Below are positions 1 to 8,898 of a stretch of DNA of 64,000 nucleotides, piece by piece. The stretch's first letter is position 1; each line of letters begins with the position of its first letter. Made by a program: the position numbers and the translations under genes. Source of the DNA: Chitinophagales bacterium (GTDB lineage Bacteria; Bacteroidota; Bacteroidia; Chitinophagales; LD1); contig JAEUVA010000002.1 in the NCBI GenBank assembly GCA_016787045.1, positions 210,616 through 274,615 on the forward strand, read 5' to 3'. Under the pieces are notes generated by a model. That model ran no database searches. It was not told where the DNA came from and saw only the letters and a list, made by a program, of their open reading frames with translations.

Positions 1-3000
1 GCGCAGTGCCGGAAGAAGTGCTGGCTGAAGCCGAACCGTTGTTATTGCCACAAGTAGTATGCGTACTTACTAAAGAGAGGGTAACCCCGTTAGCAGCAGT
101 TATTACCACGGTGGTAGAAGCAGAACAATTTCCGCTTCCGGTTACAGTAACGGTGTAAGTACCTTGCCCCATACTGGTTATAGATTGTGTGGTTGCACCT
201 GTACTCCAGTTGTAGGTATAAGGTCCGGTGCCGGTTATTACGTTTACAATGGCGCTGCCGGTATTGCCCGTACAACTGCTTTGTTGAGTTGAAGTAACCA
301 AGTTGAGCGGTGTGCCACCCGTTACGCTTACCGATGCGGTAGCACTACAGCCACCACTACCGGTTACAGTTACAGAGTAATTACCGGCCGGTATGTTGCT
401 GATGCTTGTGCCAGTGCCGCTATTGCTCCATGCGTAAGTGAATGGGCCGTTGCCTGCGGTTACGTTAACAGAAGCGGTGCCATTTGACGTTCCACAACCG
501 GCACCTGTAGCACTGGTGGCCAAAGTAATTGCACTACCACTACTTCCAATAGTTGCAGTAGCTGAAGCTGAACAGCCACCTGCTCCGGTTACCGTTACCT
601 GATAGTTGCCAGCCGCAGCATTGATAGATGACGTTGTAGCTCCGTTACTCCAACTATAGGTGTAAGGGCCAGTGCCGGCAGTTACGTTTACTGTGGCAGA
701 ACCATTGGTGGTACATCCGGCAGCAGTAGAGCTGGTGTTTAAGGTAATTGTGCTTCCATTGTTGGCAATGGTGGCAGTTGCTGAAGCAGTACAACCACCG
801 GTACCGGTTACAGTTACCTGGTAGCTTCCTGCTGCTGCATTAATGCTTGGAGTTGTAGCTCCGTTGCTCCAAGCGTATGTAAAGGGTGCTGTACCGGCAG
901 TTACATTTACTGTTGCAGATCCTGTGGAGGTACAACCGGCAGCGGTAGAGGTGGTATTCAGCGTAAGTGGTGTTCCGTTGCTGGCAACCGTAACACTTGC
1001 TGTTGCAGAGCAACCTCCTCCGCTTACCGTAACCTGGTAACTTCCCGCAGCTAAGTTGCTGGCTGTTTGGGTATTAGCACCGTTGCTCCACAAATAGGTA
1101 GAAGCTGTACCACCAGATGGGTTGGCAGTAGCTGAGCCATTGTTATTACCACAGCTTGCAGCAGTTGATGTGGCAGAAGCTACTAAAGTACAACCTGAGC
1201 AGCTTTGTACAGATGCAGCATTTGGAATGCTGAATACAGTACCTGCATTATCTACTACTTGCATTGGGTAAGTTTGGCCGGGAGTATGCGTAACTCCTGT
1301 GCCTACCTGCACCCAGCCGGCCGGTGTATTGCAACTGGTAACTGCTATAGGGAATGGATTAAAACATTGATTAAGTAGCCAACTACCACCACAAGCCACA
1401 CATTGTGCTTGATTGGTGATTGGTGTGGTGCCACCAGGATTGTACTCGTACCAAGTATAAGGTCCTGTACCACCACTTACCTGATAAGTACCATTATTAT
1501 CGCACACAGAAAGAGCCGAGCAGTTGTTGACCACTATATTGATAGATTCTGATCCGCAAGGAAGTGTGTAAGTAACGGTGTGCGTGCCTACACCAGCTGT
1601 AGCGGGGTTAAACACTCCGCTAGAGTTTACCCCGGGACCACTCCAAGTGCCACCGGTGCTGGTGGTGGTAAGCGTAACTGAACTACCTTGAATACATTGC
1701 GGGGGAATAGGGCAAACTGTAGCATCGCAGCAAACCAATGGTTTAATAGCACAAGCTCCACCTGCCCAGCTTTGTATGTAACCGGTACGCGCTCCCGATG
1801 AAGATGTACCGGTAGAGCCGCAAGCTATAATATCGCCATTTGCAGATACTTCAACATCGTAGATATTAAAGTTTGAAGAGGTGGCAAAACTGCCGGTTTG
1901 TTGCAGGTTAGTATTGAATTTGTACACATTGTTGATAGAGCCCACGAAAATGTTGCCGCAGCTATCAATATCTATACCACTACAACCTACTTGATTGCTA
2001 CCGAATGTGGTAGTAAATGTGCCATTAGGTATAGCAACTGTGCCTACAACTGCGCCCGTGGCAAAATCTCGTTTTTGTAACTGGTTACCCCGGTGTACAT
2101 ACACAAAGCCATTGTAAAAAGCCAGCGCCATGATGCCGGTATTGTTGTATCGCCAGTTTTCACACTTGTATCCTAAACTAAAACCATTAGTTACGTGAAA
2201 AGGAAAGCCAGAACTGCCGCCACCGCCACCAAGGCAGGTATTTAAACTTTGGTGAATATACCCGATAGAGTCGTGCGATAGAAAGTAATACTTACTATTT
2301 TCGCATGCTGTAACCGAGCGCACCTCCTGAGTAGGGAAAAGTGCCCCTGCATGTACCTGCACACTATTAATCACGTTGCCGGTATTCATGTTAATGTTAT
2401 AGATATAAGGAAGGGGGGGAAGTGCACCACCCGTACCGCCAATAACTAAGCGGGTTTGGTCGCAGTTAAAAGCAATATTCCAAAACTCTGTACTGCCAAA
2501 CAGACCACCCGGGCTGGCATTATTCCACTGTAAAGCGGCAGCGGTATTTACCTTAAATATTTTTGCTAATGAGCCATTAGTTACATAAGAGTTCCCCACG
2601 TAATCAACTGCAAAAGTTCCCAACCATTCTGTGGTGTCGTATGGAGTATTGTAAGTCCATTGCAAGGCACCCGCAGCATTGTATTTCAATAACTGTAAGG
2701 GTGATGTACCGCCTATAATGTACACATTACCCGCTGCATCGCGCTCACACTCCCACACACAATCCCATCCGGTGCTTACAAAGTTGGGGGTTTGTACCCA
2801 AGGATCCACCACAAGTGTTTTGGTTTTATCGTAACCGGCTACAATAAAACTTACGGTGTTGTTTTGTAGAAAGAATTTAGAGTAAACAGATTGGTTCTGA
2901 TTTCCGGCATAAAAAGTAACCGGAGCATGTTCTATCATTTCACCAAGAGCGGTATTGATTACTATTTCTCCGGCATTATTCAAAACTGCGGGTTTTGAAT

Positions 3001-3637
3001 AGCGAAGTTGTACTTTAGATAAATCTCCCCCCGGGCGTACTACTAATGAATACTTAATACCACACTCTCCTGTAAACTCATATACCACATCAATGTTTGG
3101 GTACAGGTTTTTGTAGGTTAATTTTTTGTAGGATTTAATCTGATTGGCATTTTCCTCAACACCTTTGCCGTTTACAAAAGTATAGCTATGATAAAAGCTA
3201 TTTTTTTCGTCAGCAATAATGCTTACATTGGGATTTGCTCCAACCCACTCAGCACTTACTACATCGCGAGTTTCAATTAGCTTGTGGCCTATTTTTTCAA
3301 ACTCTTGCCAATCTGCCAAAGTGTTGAACCCTTCATTTTTGCGATTGTAGCGATCTACTTTTTCCTCTACTGTCCTTGGTTTTTTCTCGGTTTTCAAAAA
3401 GGAAAAAACTACTCCCTTTTTGGTGAAAAGAAAATCTTCACCACCACCATCAAACGCATATTCAACAGTATTTGTAGAGTTCTGTTTATCGGGTAGCGAA
3501 AACTGGCCTTTGTTTTCAATAAACACTTTTAGATCATCGCGAGATACTGACCAACCTGCAGATGCCTGGTGTGTGTTTTGTGAAATCAAACCGGTGCTTA
3601 CAAAAAGTAGCAGTAGAAAGTAAAATTGTTTTTTCAT
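1..3637 (-). CDS. Giant secreted surface protein, DUF7948 + beta-propeller-like + SprB-type repeats (partial, C-terminus off the left edge)
   Basis: An open frame of about 1212 codons runs from an ATG at 3637 to the window edge with no stop. It begins with a signal peptide (MKKQFYFLLLLFVSTGL). Residues about 30-260 contain VFIENKGQ, typical of the DUF7948 N-terminal domain of Bacteroidota SBBP-type proteins. Next comes a region resembling beta-propeller repeats (about 260-640) and a PKD/Ig-like segment (GGTWSGPGVNSSGVFNPATA). From about residue 790 there are at least five tandem SprB-like repeats of roughly 72-75 residues, each with a YxWSNG core and a VTVTGxGGCSA end. SprB-type repeats are known from gliding adhesins. 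Export by the type IX system is inferred, because the C-terminal sorting domain would lie outside the window. The function is probably adhesion or surface structure and is not proven. Confidence 0.85.
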   Translation of the reverse strand, partial: MKKQFYFLLLLFVSTGLISQNTHQASAGWSVSRDDLKVFIENKGQFSLPDKQNSTNTVEYAFDGGGEDFLFTKKGVVFSFLKTEKKPRTVEEKVDRYNRKNEGFNTLADWQEFEKIGHKLIETRDVVSAEWVGANPNVSIIADEKNSFYHSYTFVNGKGVEENANQIKSYKKLTYKNLYPNIDVVYEFTGECGIKYSLVVRPGGDLSKVQLRYSKPAVLNNAGEIVINTALGEMIEHAPVTFYAGNQNQSVYSKFFLQNNTVSFIVAGYDKTKTLVVDPWVQTPNFVSTGWDCVWECERDAAGNVYIIGGTSPLQLLKYNAAGALQWTYNTPYDTTEWLGTFAVDYVGNSYVTNGSLAKIFKVNTAAALQWNNASPGGLFGSTEFWNIAFNCDQTRLVIGGTGGALPPLPYIYNINMNTGNVINSVQVHAGALFPTQEVRSVTACENSKYYFLSHDSIGYIHQSLNTCLGGGGGSSGFPFHVTNGFSLGYKCENWRYNNTGIMALAFYNGFVYVHRGNQLQKRDFATGAVVGTVAIPNGTFTTTFGSNQVGCSGIDIDSCGNIFVGSINNVYKFNTNLQQTGSFATSSNFNIYDVEVSANGDIIACGSTGTSSSGARTGYIQSWAGGACAIKPLVCCDATVCPIPPQCIQGSSVTLTTTSTGGTWSGPGVNSSGVFNPATAGVGTHTVTYTLPCGSESINIVVNNCSALSVCDNNGTYQVSGGTGPYTWYEYNPGGTTPITNQAQCVACGGSWLLNQCFNPFPIAVTSCNTPAGWVQVGTGVTHTPGQTYPMQVVDNAGTVFSIPNAASVQSCSGCTLVASATSTAASCGNNNGSATANPSGGTASTYLWSNGANTQTASNLAAGSYQVTVSGGGCSATASVTVASNGTPLTLNTTSTAAGCTSTGSATVNVTAGTAPFTYAWSNGATTPSINAAAGSYQVTVTGTGGCTASATATIANNGSTITLNTSSTAAGCTTNGSATVNVTAGTGPYTYSWSNGATTSSINAAAGNYQVTVTGAGGCSASATATIGSSGSAITLATSATGAGCGTSNGTASVNVTAGNGPFTYAWSNSGTGTSISNIPAGNYSVTVTGSGGCSATASVSVTGGTPLNLVTSTQQSSCTGNTGSAIVNVITGTGPYTYNWSTGATTQSITSMGQGTYTVTVTGSGNCSASTTVVITAANGVTLSLVSTHTTCGNNNGSASASTSSGTA

Positions 3638-3762
3638 TAAAGAGGGGGTTATGGTTGATTTTGAAACTATCTGACGAAAATAAATTATTACCAGAAAATT
3701 TGACTGAATTTACGACATTGGCGTTGCGTATGATGCTCTTTTTTTTCTCTAAAAGTTAATGT

Positions 3763-4824
3763 TTGAACAGGTATCTTTTTCCCTTTTCGTGGGTTATGTG
3801 GTGTGTTACAGAGCTGCGAAACTATCTCTACAACAGGCGCATGATAAAGTCTGTACGGTTTGATTTTCCAATCATCTCTATTGGAAATTTATCTGTAGGA
3901 GGCACCGGCAAATCGCCACACACCGAGCATCTGTTACAATTGTTGTTATATACGCATCAAGTGGCTACGCTCAGCAGAGGATATGGCCGAAAGTCGGTAG
4001 GATTCAAAGTGGTGCAGGCAAATTCCTTGGCCACAGAAGTAGGTGATGAGCCGCTCATGTTTAAGCAAAAGCACCCGGATGCCTTAATTACTGTTGGTGA
4101 AGATAGAGTGGATGCTATACCGGAAATTTTGCAAATGAAGCCGGACTTAGATGTTATACTTTTAGACGATGCCTACCAGCATCGGGGTGTAAGACCCGGA
4201 TTGTCAATTTTGCTGACCACTTACAAATATCCATTTTACAAGGATGAATTATTTCCGGTTGGTCAGTTAAGAGAAAGCAAAGCGAATTACAAACGCGCAG
4301 ATATTTTAGTGGTTACTCAATGCCCAGCAAAATTACCTCCGGTAGAAAAGCAAAATATAATCGTTCAACTCAAACCACAACCCCATCAAAAGGTATATTT
4401 TACTACATACCACTACGGGCAGTTGTACTCGTTGTATGATTTTAATTGGAAGTATGACCTGCATAAAGACACCATTGTATTGCTTCTATGTGGCATTGCA
4501 AACCCTCATGAGTTAATGCAGCAAATTCAACAACAAGTAACCACTGTGCATTTAAGGCAGTTTGCTGACCATCATACCTATGATTTGCACGATATGGATA
4601 GTATTCGTGAAACGTGGAGCCATATTGGTGATAAGAAGAAAGTATTGATAACTACAGAGAAAGATGCCGTGCGCTTATTGCCTCATCGCGATTGGCTGCT
4701 AGCCAATAAAATTGAAGTAGTAATACAACCTATTCAGGTAAAGTTTCTATTTAACGAAGGGGAGCAATTTGATAACGATGTGATAAACTACATTGTTTGG
4801 GAAAAGAATCAGACAATTGCTTAA
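3763..4824 (+). CDS. lpxK: Tetraacyldisaccharide 4'-kinase LpxK
   Basis: The 353-residue product phosphorylates the 4' position of the lipid A disaccharide at the inner membrane. The N-terminal hydrophobic helix and RNYLYN are followed by the P-loop region ISIGNLSVGGTGKSPH (about residues 39-54). SRGYGRKS, VGDEPLM, LDDAYQHR and TTEKDAVRL follow in family order. Length matches the family. The best start is a TTG at 3763, because homology to LpxK begins there (LFPFSWVMWCVTELRN). The nearby ATG at 3759 is in another frame, and the next in-frame ATG (3796) would cut the membrane anchor. It lies 31 bp upstream of the purine phosphorylase gene and may share a transcript with it. Confidence 0.93.
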   Translation: MNRYLFPFSWVMWCVTELRNYLYNRRMIKSVRFDFPIISIGNLSVGGTGKSPHTEHLLQLLLYTHQVATLSRGYGRKSVGFKVVQANSLATEVGDEPLMFKQKHPDALITVGEDRVDAIPEILQMKPDLDVILLDDAYQHRGVRPGLSILLTTYKYPFYKDELFPVGQLRESKANYKRADILVVTQCPAKLPPVEKQNIIVQLKPQPHQKVYFTTYHYGQLYSLYDFNWKYDLHKDTIVLLLCGIANPHELMQQIQQQVTTVHLRQFADHHTYDLHDMDSIRETWSHIGDKKKVLITTEKDAVRLLPHRDWLLANKIEVVIQPIQVKFLFNEGEQFDNDVINYIVWEKNQTIA

Positions 4825-4855
4825 CAAATATACTTTCGCTGCTTCAACTATAAAT

Positions 4856-5680
4856 ATGAGCCAGTTAGCAGAGCAAATTCAACAGACTAAAACATTTTTA
4901 GAAAGCAAAATCAGCAATAAATATGAGCACGGTATCATACTTGGTTCTGGTTTGGGCAATTTAGTCAATCACATACAGATACATGTGCAGATTCCATATT
5001 CCGAGATTCCCAATTTTCCGGTTGCTACAGTACTGGGGCATAAAGGAAGTTTGATTTTTGGTGTACTGGGCGGAAAAAATGTAGTAGCCATGAGTGGCCG
5101 CTTCCATTACTACGAGGGATACACCATGCAAGAGGTTACCTTTCCCATACGAGTAATGAAAGCATTGGGAGTAGAAACACTCATTATCTCTAACGCTAGT
5201 GGTGGCATGAATGCAGATTTTGAGTTAGGTGATATTATGATTATCACCGACCATATTTACTTACAACCTGAGCACCCACTACGCGGTAAAAACGATGAAA
5301 ACTTAGGCCCACGTTTCCCGAATATGAACAATGCTTACGATGAAGAACTTATCCGTAAAGCACTTACCATTGCTATTGATAACAACATTACTTGCCACAC
5401 CGGTGTATATGTGGGTGTGCAAGGCCCTACATTCGAAACTCCGGCAGAATACAAGATGTTTCACCTGATAGGTGGCGATGCGGTGGGTATGAGCACTACA
5501 CCCGAAGTAGTGGTTGCGCGCCATGCCAATATGCGGGTATTTGCACTTTCGGTAATCAGCGATATGGGGTATCCTCCTGAAAAAGCTGATAAGGTAACGC
5601 ACGAGTTTGTACTGCAAAAAGCTAAAGAGGCCGAACCGAAAATGACAAAGATTGTAACTGAGCTTTTGGCACAGATTTAA
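4856..5680 (+). CDS. punA: Purine-nucleoside phosphorylase (PNP family 1)
   Basis: The enzyme phosphorolyses purine (deoxy)nucleosides to base plus ribose-1-phosphate in purine salvage. The 274-residue product has the family signatures GIILGSGLGNL, GHKGSLIFG, SGRFHYYEGY (phosphate and substrate loops), ISNASGGMN and GPTFETPAEYKM. It ends with the GGDAVGMSTTPEVVVARHANM segment (here shown only by its key residues M-S-T and E-x-x-x-A). The frame is open upstream to 4793 inside lpxK. The ATG at 4856 gives the usual family length and begins with MSQLAEQIQQ. It is the second gene of a likely lpxK-punA pair. Confidence 0.92.
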   Translation: MSQLAEQIQQTKTFLESKISNKYEHGIILGSGLGNLVNHIQIHVQIPYSEIPNFPVATVLGHKGSLIFGVLGGKNVVAMSGRFHYYEGYTMQEVTFPIRVMKALGVETLIISNASGGMNADFELGDIMIITDHIYLQPEHPLRGKNDENLGPRFPNMNNAYDEELIRKALTIAIDNNITCHTGVYVGVQGPTFETPAEYKMFHLIGGDAVGMSTTPEVVVARHANMRVFALSVISDMGYPPEKADKVTHEFVLQKAKEAEPKMTKIVTELLAQI

Positions 5681-5695
5681 ATTGAACTATATCTG

Positions 5696-6715
5696 TTATT
5701 CGCAAATCTGCAAAGTACTACCTTTAAAGCGCAGGCCCGCACTTAACGGGTGGCAGGCCAATGTGTCAAGGCCTGCATCGGTGAGTAATACACTATCAAC
5801 TTGCTTGTAGTATCGGCTGCTTAATACGCCATAACCACCAGTTACATTGGTATAGGGCGGAAGTGCCTCGTTAGAGCCAATACCTGTTTGTTGTGTGTTG
5901 ATGGAAGAAATATACGTAGCCAACTGCTCTCCCCCGGCACTTATCTTAAAGGTCATACCTTTAGATTTATTGAACAGACGATAACGATCCGTGCGTTTTT
6001 CTAAGCGGGCACTCAGTGAATTAATCAGAGTTACAGCAGAAAAATCTGCTTGCACGGGTGCTGCCCCTAAAATATACTCTATAGAAGAAGATTTGAGTAA
6101 GTAAAACTCAATAAAAGTATCTTTCAATAGAGTATTGCTTGCGGCATCATATTCTAAATAAGGGAATCGAACCATCAAGTCATATATTCCAGCATTTACT
6201 GCTGTATAAAAGTTTACTGCGGGCGGATTAACAGTTCTTAGGGGCAGCTTTTGACCCTTGATTGGCACATTAATGCTAAAATCATTCACCAGCTTTGTTT
6301 TGGCAGAAATCGTATTGCCATTTGAGGTGTTTTTTACTTGTAGTTCATATTCTTTAGAGCTATCTAAGTTGCCATTAAATGTAAAAACAACATTATTGGC
6401 ATTCGAAAATATGCCACTGTCTTTTGGTAACACAACTTTAGTGAGCGTAAAGGTAGCTCCGCTTGGCAAAGTTTTAAGTTGTACAAATAAACTATCGGAG
6501 TAATATATAGAGTCATTAGCAACAGCAGCGGTGTAGGCATTGCCATCAATCAAAAAACCTTTTTGTATGCGGATGTAGTGTGTGTTTTCTTGTGGGTTGA
6601 GCAACCCATAAACCACCGGAACTTCTTTGTAATTGGCCGTGATGTCAAAATCTTGCTTGCAGGATTGAATGCTCAAAACCCAAACAACAGACAGTGTAAT
6701 GAAGATATATTTCAT
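5696..6715 (-). CDS. Predicted outer-membrane lipoprotein of unknown function
   Basis: The 339-residue product starts with a lipoprotein signal peptide ending in a lipobox (LSIQSC, Cys at about residue 19). It then reads DFDITANYKEVPVVYGLLN and HYIRIQKGFL. The remainder looks all-beta. Such lipoproteins are common in Bacteroidota. The overall pattern recalls DUF4249-like lipoproteins that accompany TonB receptors, but I cannot confirm that assignment by eye. It is convergent with punA, and 43 bp separate its start from the end of rlmB, which lies upstream on the same strand. Cotranscription with rlmB is possible. No function is assigned. Confidence 0.8.
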   Translation of the reverse strand: MKYIFITLSVVWVLSIQSCKQDFDITANYKEVPVVYGLLNPQENTHYIRIQKGFLIDGNAYTAAVANDSIYYSDSLFVQLKTLPSGATFTLTKVVLPKDSGIFSNANNVVFTFNGNLDSSKEYELQVKNTSNGNTISAKTKLVNDFSINVPIKGQKLPLRTVNPPAVNFYTAVNAGIYDLMVRFPYLEYDAASNTLLKDTFIEFYLLKSSSIEYILGAAPVQADFSAVTLINSLSARLEKRTDRYRLFNKSKGMTFKISAGGEQLATYISSINTQQTGIGSNEALPPYTNVTGGYGVLSSRYYKQVDSVLLTDAGLDTLACHPLSAGLRFKGSTLQICE

Positions 6716-6758
6716 AAGGAGCGCAAACGTAAACGAAAATTTAGCAAGTAATAATGAT

Positions 6759-7529
6759 TTACCCCCTGCTCTTTATTACTTCATAAAGTATTACCCCTGT
6801 ACTTACCGATACGTTCAAACTCTCCGTTTGTCCGCTCATAGGTATGGTAATCGTTTCATCTGAAAGTTTTCGCAGTTCGCCCGAAACACCATCGCCCTCG
6901 CTGCCCATAATTATGGCTACAGGCAATTGCCAGTCAGCACGCGCAATATTAGTTCCTTTCATGTGCGCAGCATACACTCTAAATCCATTGGCCTTGAGAA
7001 ATTTAACCGTCATCGCCAAACTTTTTTCGCGACAAACGTGGATGTTGCCAAGCGCACCTGCACTGGTTTTCATGGCTTCTGCATTGATTTGGGCAGCACC
7101 TGTAGCCGGAATAACCAAACCATGAACACCAAAACACTCTGCACTGCGGGCAATGGCACCAAAATTTCCCACATCCGTAATTCCATCTAAAATCAACAGC
7201 AAGGGGTTTTCACCTTTTTCTAAGGCCTGATGAATAACATCTTCTAACTTTTGGTATTCTATCATAGATAAAAAACCAATAACACCCTGATGGTTGGCCT
7301 CTTTGTGTTTAGAATATTTGCGGACTATTCCTTCTAATTTTTCTTTAGGTACCAGTTGCACGGGCACTTCTTGCTCGCGTGCTATCTGATGTATTAGTTT
7401 GGGTTCATCTCCGGTGGCAGTTTTGAGGAGCAATATTTTATCAAACCGCTTGCCCTCTCGCATAGCGTCTAATATGGGCTTGCGACCAAAAACACAAAAA
7501 CTATTTCCTCTTGTAGAATTACTTAACAT
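6759..7529 (-). CDS. rlmB: 23S rRNA (guanosine-2'-O)-methyltransferase RlmB / TrmH-family SPOUT enzyme
   Basis: The 256-residue protein has an N-terminal substrate-binding domain (VFGRKPILDAMREG; residues about 12-80). A SpoU/TrmH knot domain follows with motif 1 (DGITDVGNFGAIARSAECFG), motif 2 (IIMGSEGDGVS) and motif 3 (IPMSGQTESLNVSVSTG). RlmB methylates G2251 of 23S rRNA in E. coli. The exact target in this organism is inferred from family membership, because related SPOUT enzymes modify other positions. Its start is divergent from the formylglycine-generating-enzyme-like gene across a 122-bp gap. Confidence 0.88.
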   Translation of the reverse strand: MLSNSTRGNSFCVFGRKPILDAMREGKRFDKILLLKTATGDEPKLIHQIAREQEVPVQLVPKEKLEGIVRKYSKHKEANHQGVIGFLSMIEYQKLEDVIHQALEKGENPLLLILDGITDVGNFGAIARSAECFGVHGLVIPATGAAQINAEAMKTSAGALGNIHVCREKSLAMTVKFLKANGFRVYAAHMKGTNIARADWQLPVAIIMGSEGDGVSGELRKLSDETITIPMSGQTESLNVSVSTGVILYEVIKSRG

Positions 7530-7651
7530 AGATCGCTTTGAAAAATCAATGTTAGCAAAGTATTTTCAGGCACACAGTTTGTTATCACTTTAACGCTTTT
7601 TGATTTCTTTATCCATACCTAATGGTTAAACTTGCAATTAAAATTAACAGC

Positions 7652-8494
7652 ATGCGCTATCTGATTTTTACTCTTACAATTTTGGGAGCCACTCAGCTAA
7701 TTGCTCAAAACACGTCTAAACCCAAGCCCATACCGCAAAAGCCCAAATACGATACCACAAGATTTGTTTTAGTGGATGGAGGTTCTTTTAAAATGGGCAC
7801 TTCTGAGTATGTAGAGCTACACGAAACACCGGCACATGAAGTTACCGTAAAGCCATTTATTATAGGTAAAACTGAGGTTACTTTTGATGAGTATGATAAG
7901 TATATGTTGGCCACCAAGCAAGACACTGCACGCAAAAGCATGTGGGGGCGCGGAAAGCAACCGGCCATTAGTGTAAGTTGGTTAGATGCTGTAGCGTATT
8001 GTAACTGGCTTAGTGTACAAGAGGGATTCTCAAAATGTTATGTAATTGAGGGTGAAAAAGTGTTGTGGAATGATACCGCCAAGGGATACAGACTGCCAAC
8101 TGAAGCTGAGTGGGAATATGCTGCAAGAGGTGGCAATAAAAGTAAAATGACTTTGTACGCTGGCAGCAAAGAAATAGACGAAGTGGCCTGGTACAAAGAT
8201 AACTCCGGTGCTCAAACTCATCCTGTAGCTTCTAAAAAGCCAAATGAGTTAGGTCTCTATGATATGAATGGCAATGTTTGGGAATGGGTGTGGGATATCT
8301 ATGACTGGAATTACTACAAATACTCACCACAAGACAACCCCCGTGGCCCAGAAGTAGGTACTTACCGGGTGATGAGAGGTGGCGCATTTTACAATGAAGA
8401 AAAGCATGTACATATACCCACACGCCAAAACTCATACGTAGTTTTTAAGCAAAACAGTGTAGGTTTCAGAATTGCAAGAACATACTTTCCTTAG
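7652..8494 (+). CDS. Secreted formylglycine-generating-enzyme-like (SUMF1/EgtB/PvdO) protein
   Basis: From the ATG at 7652 the product is 280 residues with a signal peptide (MRYLIFTLTILGATQLIAQ). The frame stays open to 7622, but that would bury the signal peptide. The FGE-sulfatase fold is clear: FVLVDGGSFKMGT, HEVTVKPFIIGKTEVT, PAISVSWLDAVAYCNWLS, YRLPTEAEWEYAARGG, GLYDMNGNVWEWVWD, RVMRGGAFYN and NSVGFRIAR. In Bacteroidota this fold includes gliding/T9SS components such as GldJ/GldK and many non-catalytic members. The two active-site cysteines of true formylglycine enzymes are not obvious, so catalysis should not be assumed. A possible -7 box (TAAACTTG, 7627-7634) lies just upstream but lacks a well-spaced partner. 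Confidence 0.85.
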   Translation: MRYLIFTLTILGATQLIAQNTSKPKPIPQKPKYDTTRFVLVDGGSFKMGTSEYVELHETPAHEVTVKPFIIGKTEVTFDEYDKYMLATKQDTARKSMWGRGKQPAISVSWLDAVAYCNWLSVQEGFSKCYVIEGEKVLWNDTAKGYRLPTEAEWEYAARGGNKSKMTLYAGSKEIDEVAWYKDNSGAQTHPVASKKPNELGLYDMNGNVWEWVWDIYDWNYYKYSPQDNPRGPEVGTYRVMRGGAFYNEEKHVHIPTRQNSYVVFKQNSVGFRIARTYFP

Positions 8495-8514
8495 TACAAC
8501 TTTTTTAAGAGTAT

Positions 8515-8543
8515 TGTTTTTTTCAATTATCCCCCTATATTTG
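8515..8543 (+). promoter_or_regulatory. Bacteroidota-type promoter for the RRM protein
   Basis: TTG at 8515-8517 and TATATTTG at 8536-8543 are separated by 18 bp and match the TTG/TAnnTTTG consensus of the Bacteroidota housekeeping sigma factor. Transcription would begin around 8550, giving a leader of roughly 45 nt before the ATG at 8596. Confidence 0.6.
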
Positions 8544-8595
8544 GCGCAACACTGCAAAACGGTGTAGTATTATTTAACCCTTATTTTTTAAAAAC

Positions 8596-8844
8596 ATGAA
8601 CATTTATGTAGCTAATGTCAGCTTCCGTGCAAGAGAAGAGGACTTGAAAGAAGTTTTCGCCCGTTATGGTGAGGTTTCTTCTGTAAAAATTTTGAAAGAC
8701 CGTGAAACTAACCGCAGCCGTGGTTTTGGTTTTGTGGAAATGCCTAACGATGATGAGGCGCGCAACGCCATTGAAGCCGTTAATGGGCAAGAGTTTCAAC
8801 AAAGAAACTTAGTAGTGAAAGAAGCATTGCCTCCAAAACAATAG
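8596..8844 (+). CDS. Small RRM-domain RNA-binding protein
   Basis: The 82-residue protein is a single RNA-recognition motif. RNP2 is IYVANV (residues 2-7), and RNP1 is RSRGFGFVEM with the aromatic pair needed for RNA stacking (residues about 41-50). A short basic tail VVKEALPPKQ follows. Such stand-alone RRM proteins occur in cyanobacteria and Bacteroidota and are often abundant or cold-responsive. Here the gene has its own promoter and a strong terminator, so it is probably a well-expressed monocistronic unit. The RNA targets cannot be read from sequence. Confidence 0.92.
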   Translation: MNIYVANVSFRAREEDLKEVFARYGEVSSVKILKDRETNRSRGFGFVEMPNDDEARNAIEAVNGQEFQQRNLVVKEALPPKQ

Positions 8845-8863
8845 TTTAACTTTCTCTATATTG

Positions 8864-8898
8864 CAAACGCTCCCCAAAAGGGAGCGTTTGTTTTTTTT
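8864..8898 (+). terminator. Rho-independent terminator of the RRM gene
   Basis: An 11-bp perfect stem (CAAACGCTCCC at 8864-8874, GGGAGCGTTTG at 8880-8890) has a 5-nt loop and is followed by a run of eight T. The T-run reaches the stop codon of the convergent folP gene. Confidence 0.92.

Noticed and set aside
843..1040. Short plus-strand frames within 1-3.6 kb
   Set aside because: They lie antisense to the long uninterrupted repeat protein, and their content mirrors its repeats.
3759..3800. ATG at 3759 as the lpxK start
   Set aside because: It is in a different frame. The LpxK N-terminal homology is continuous with the TTG at 3763.
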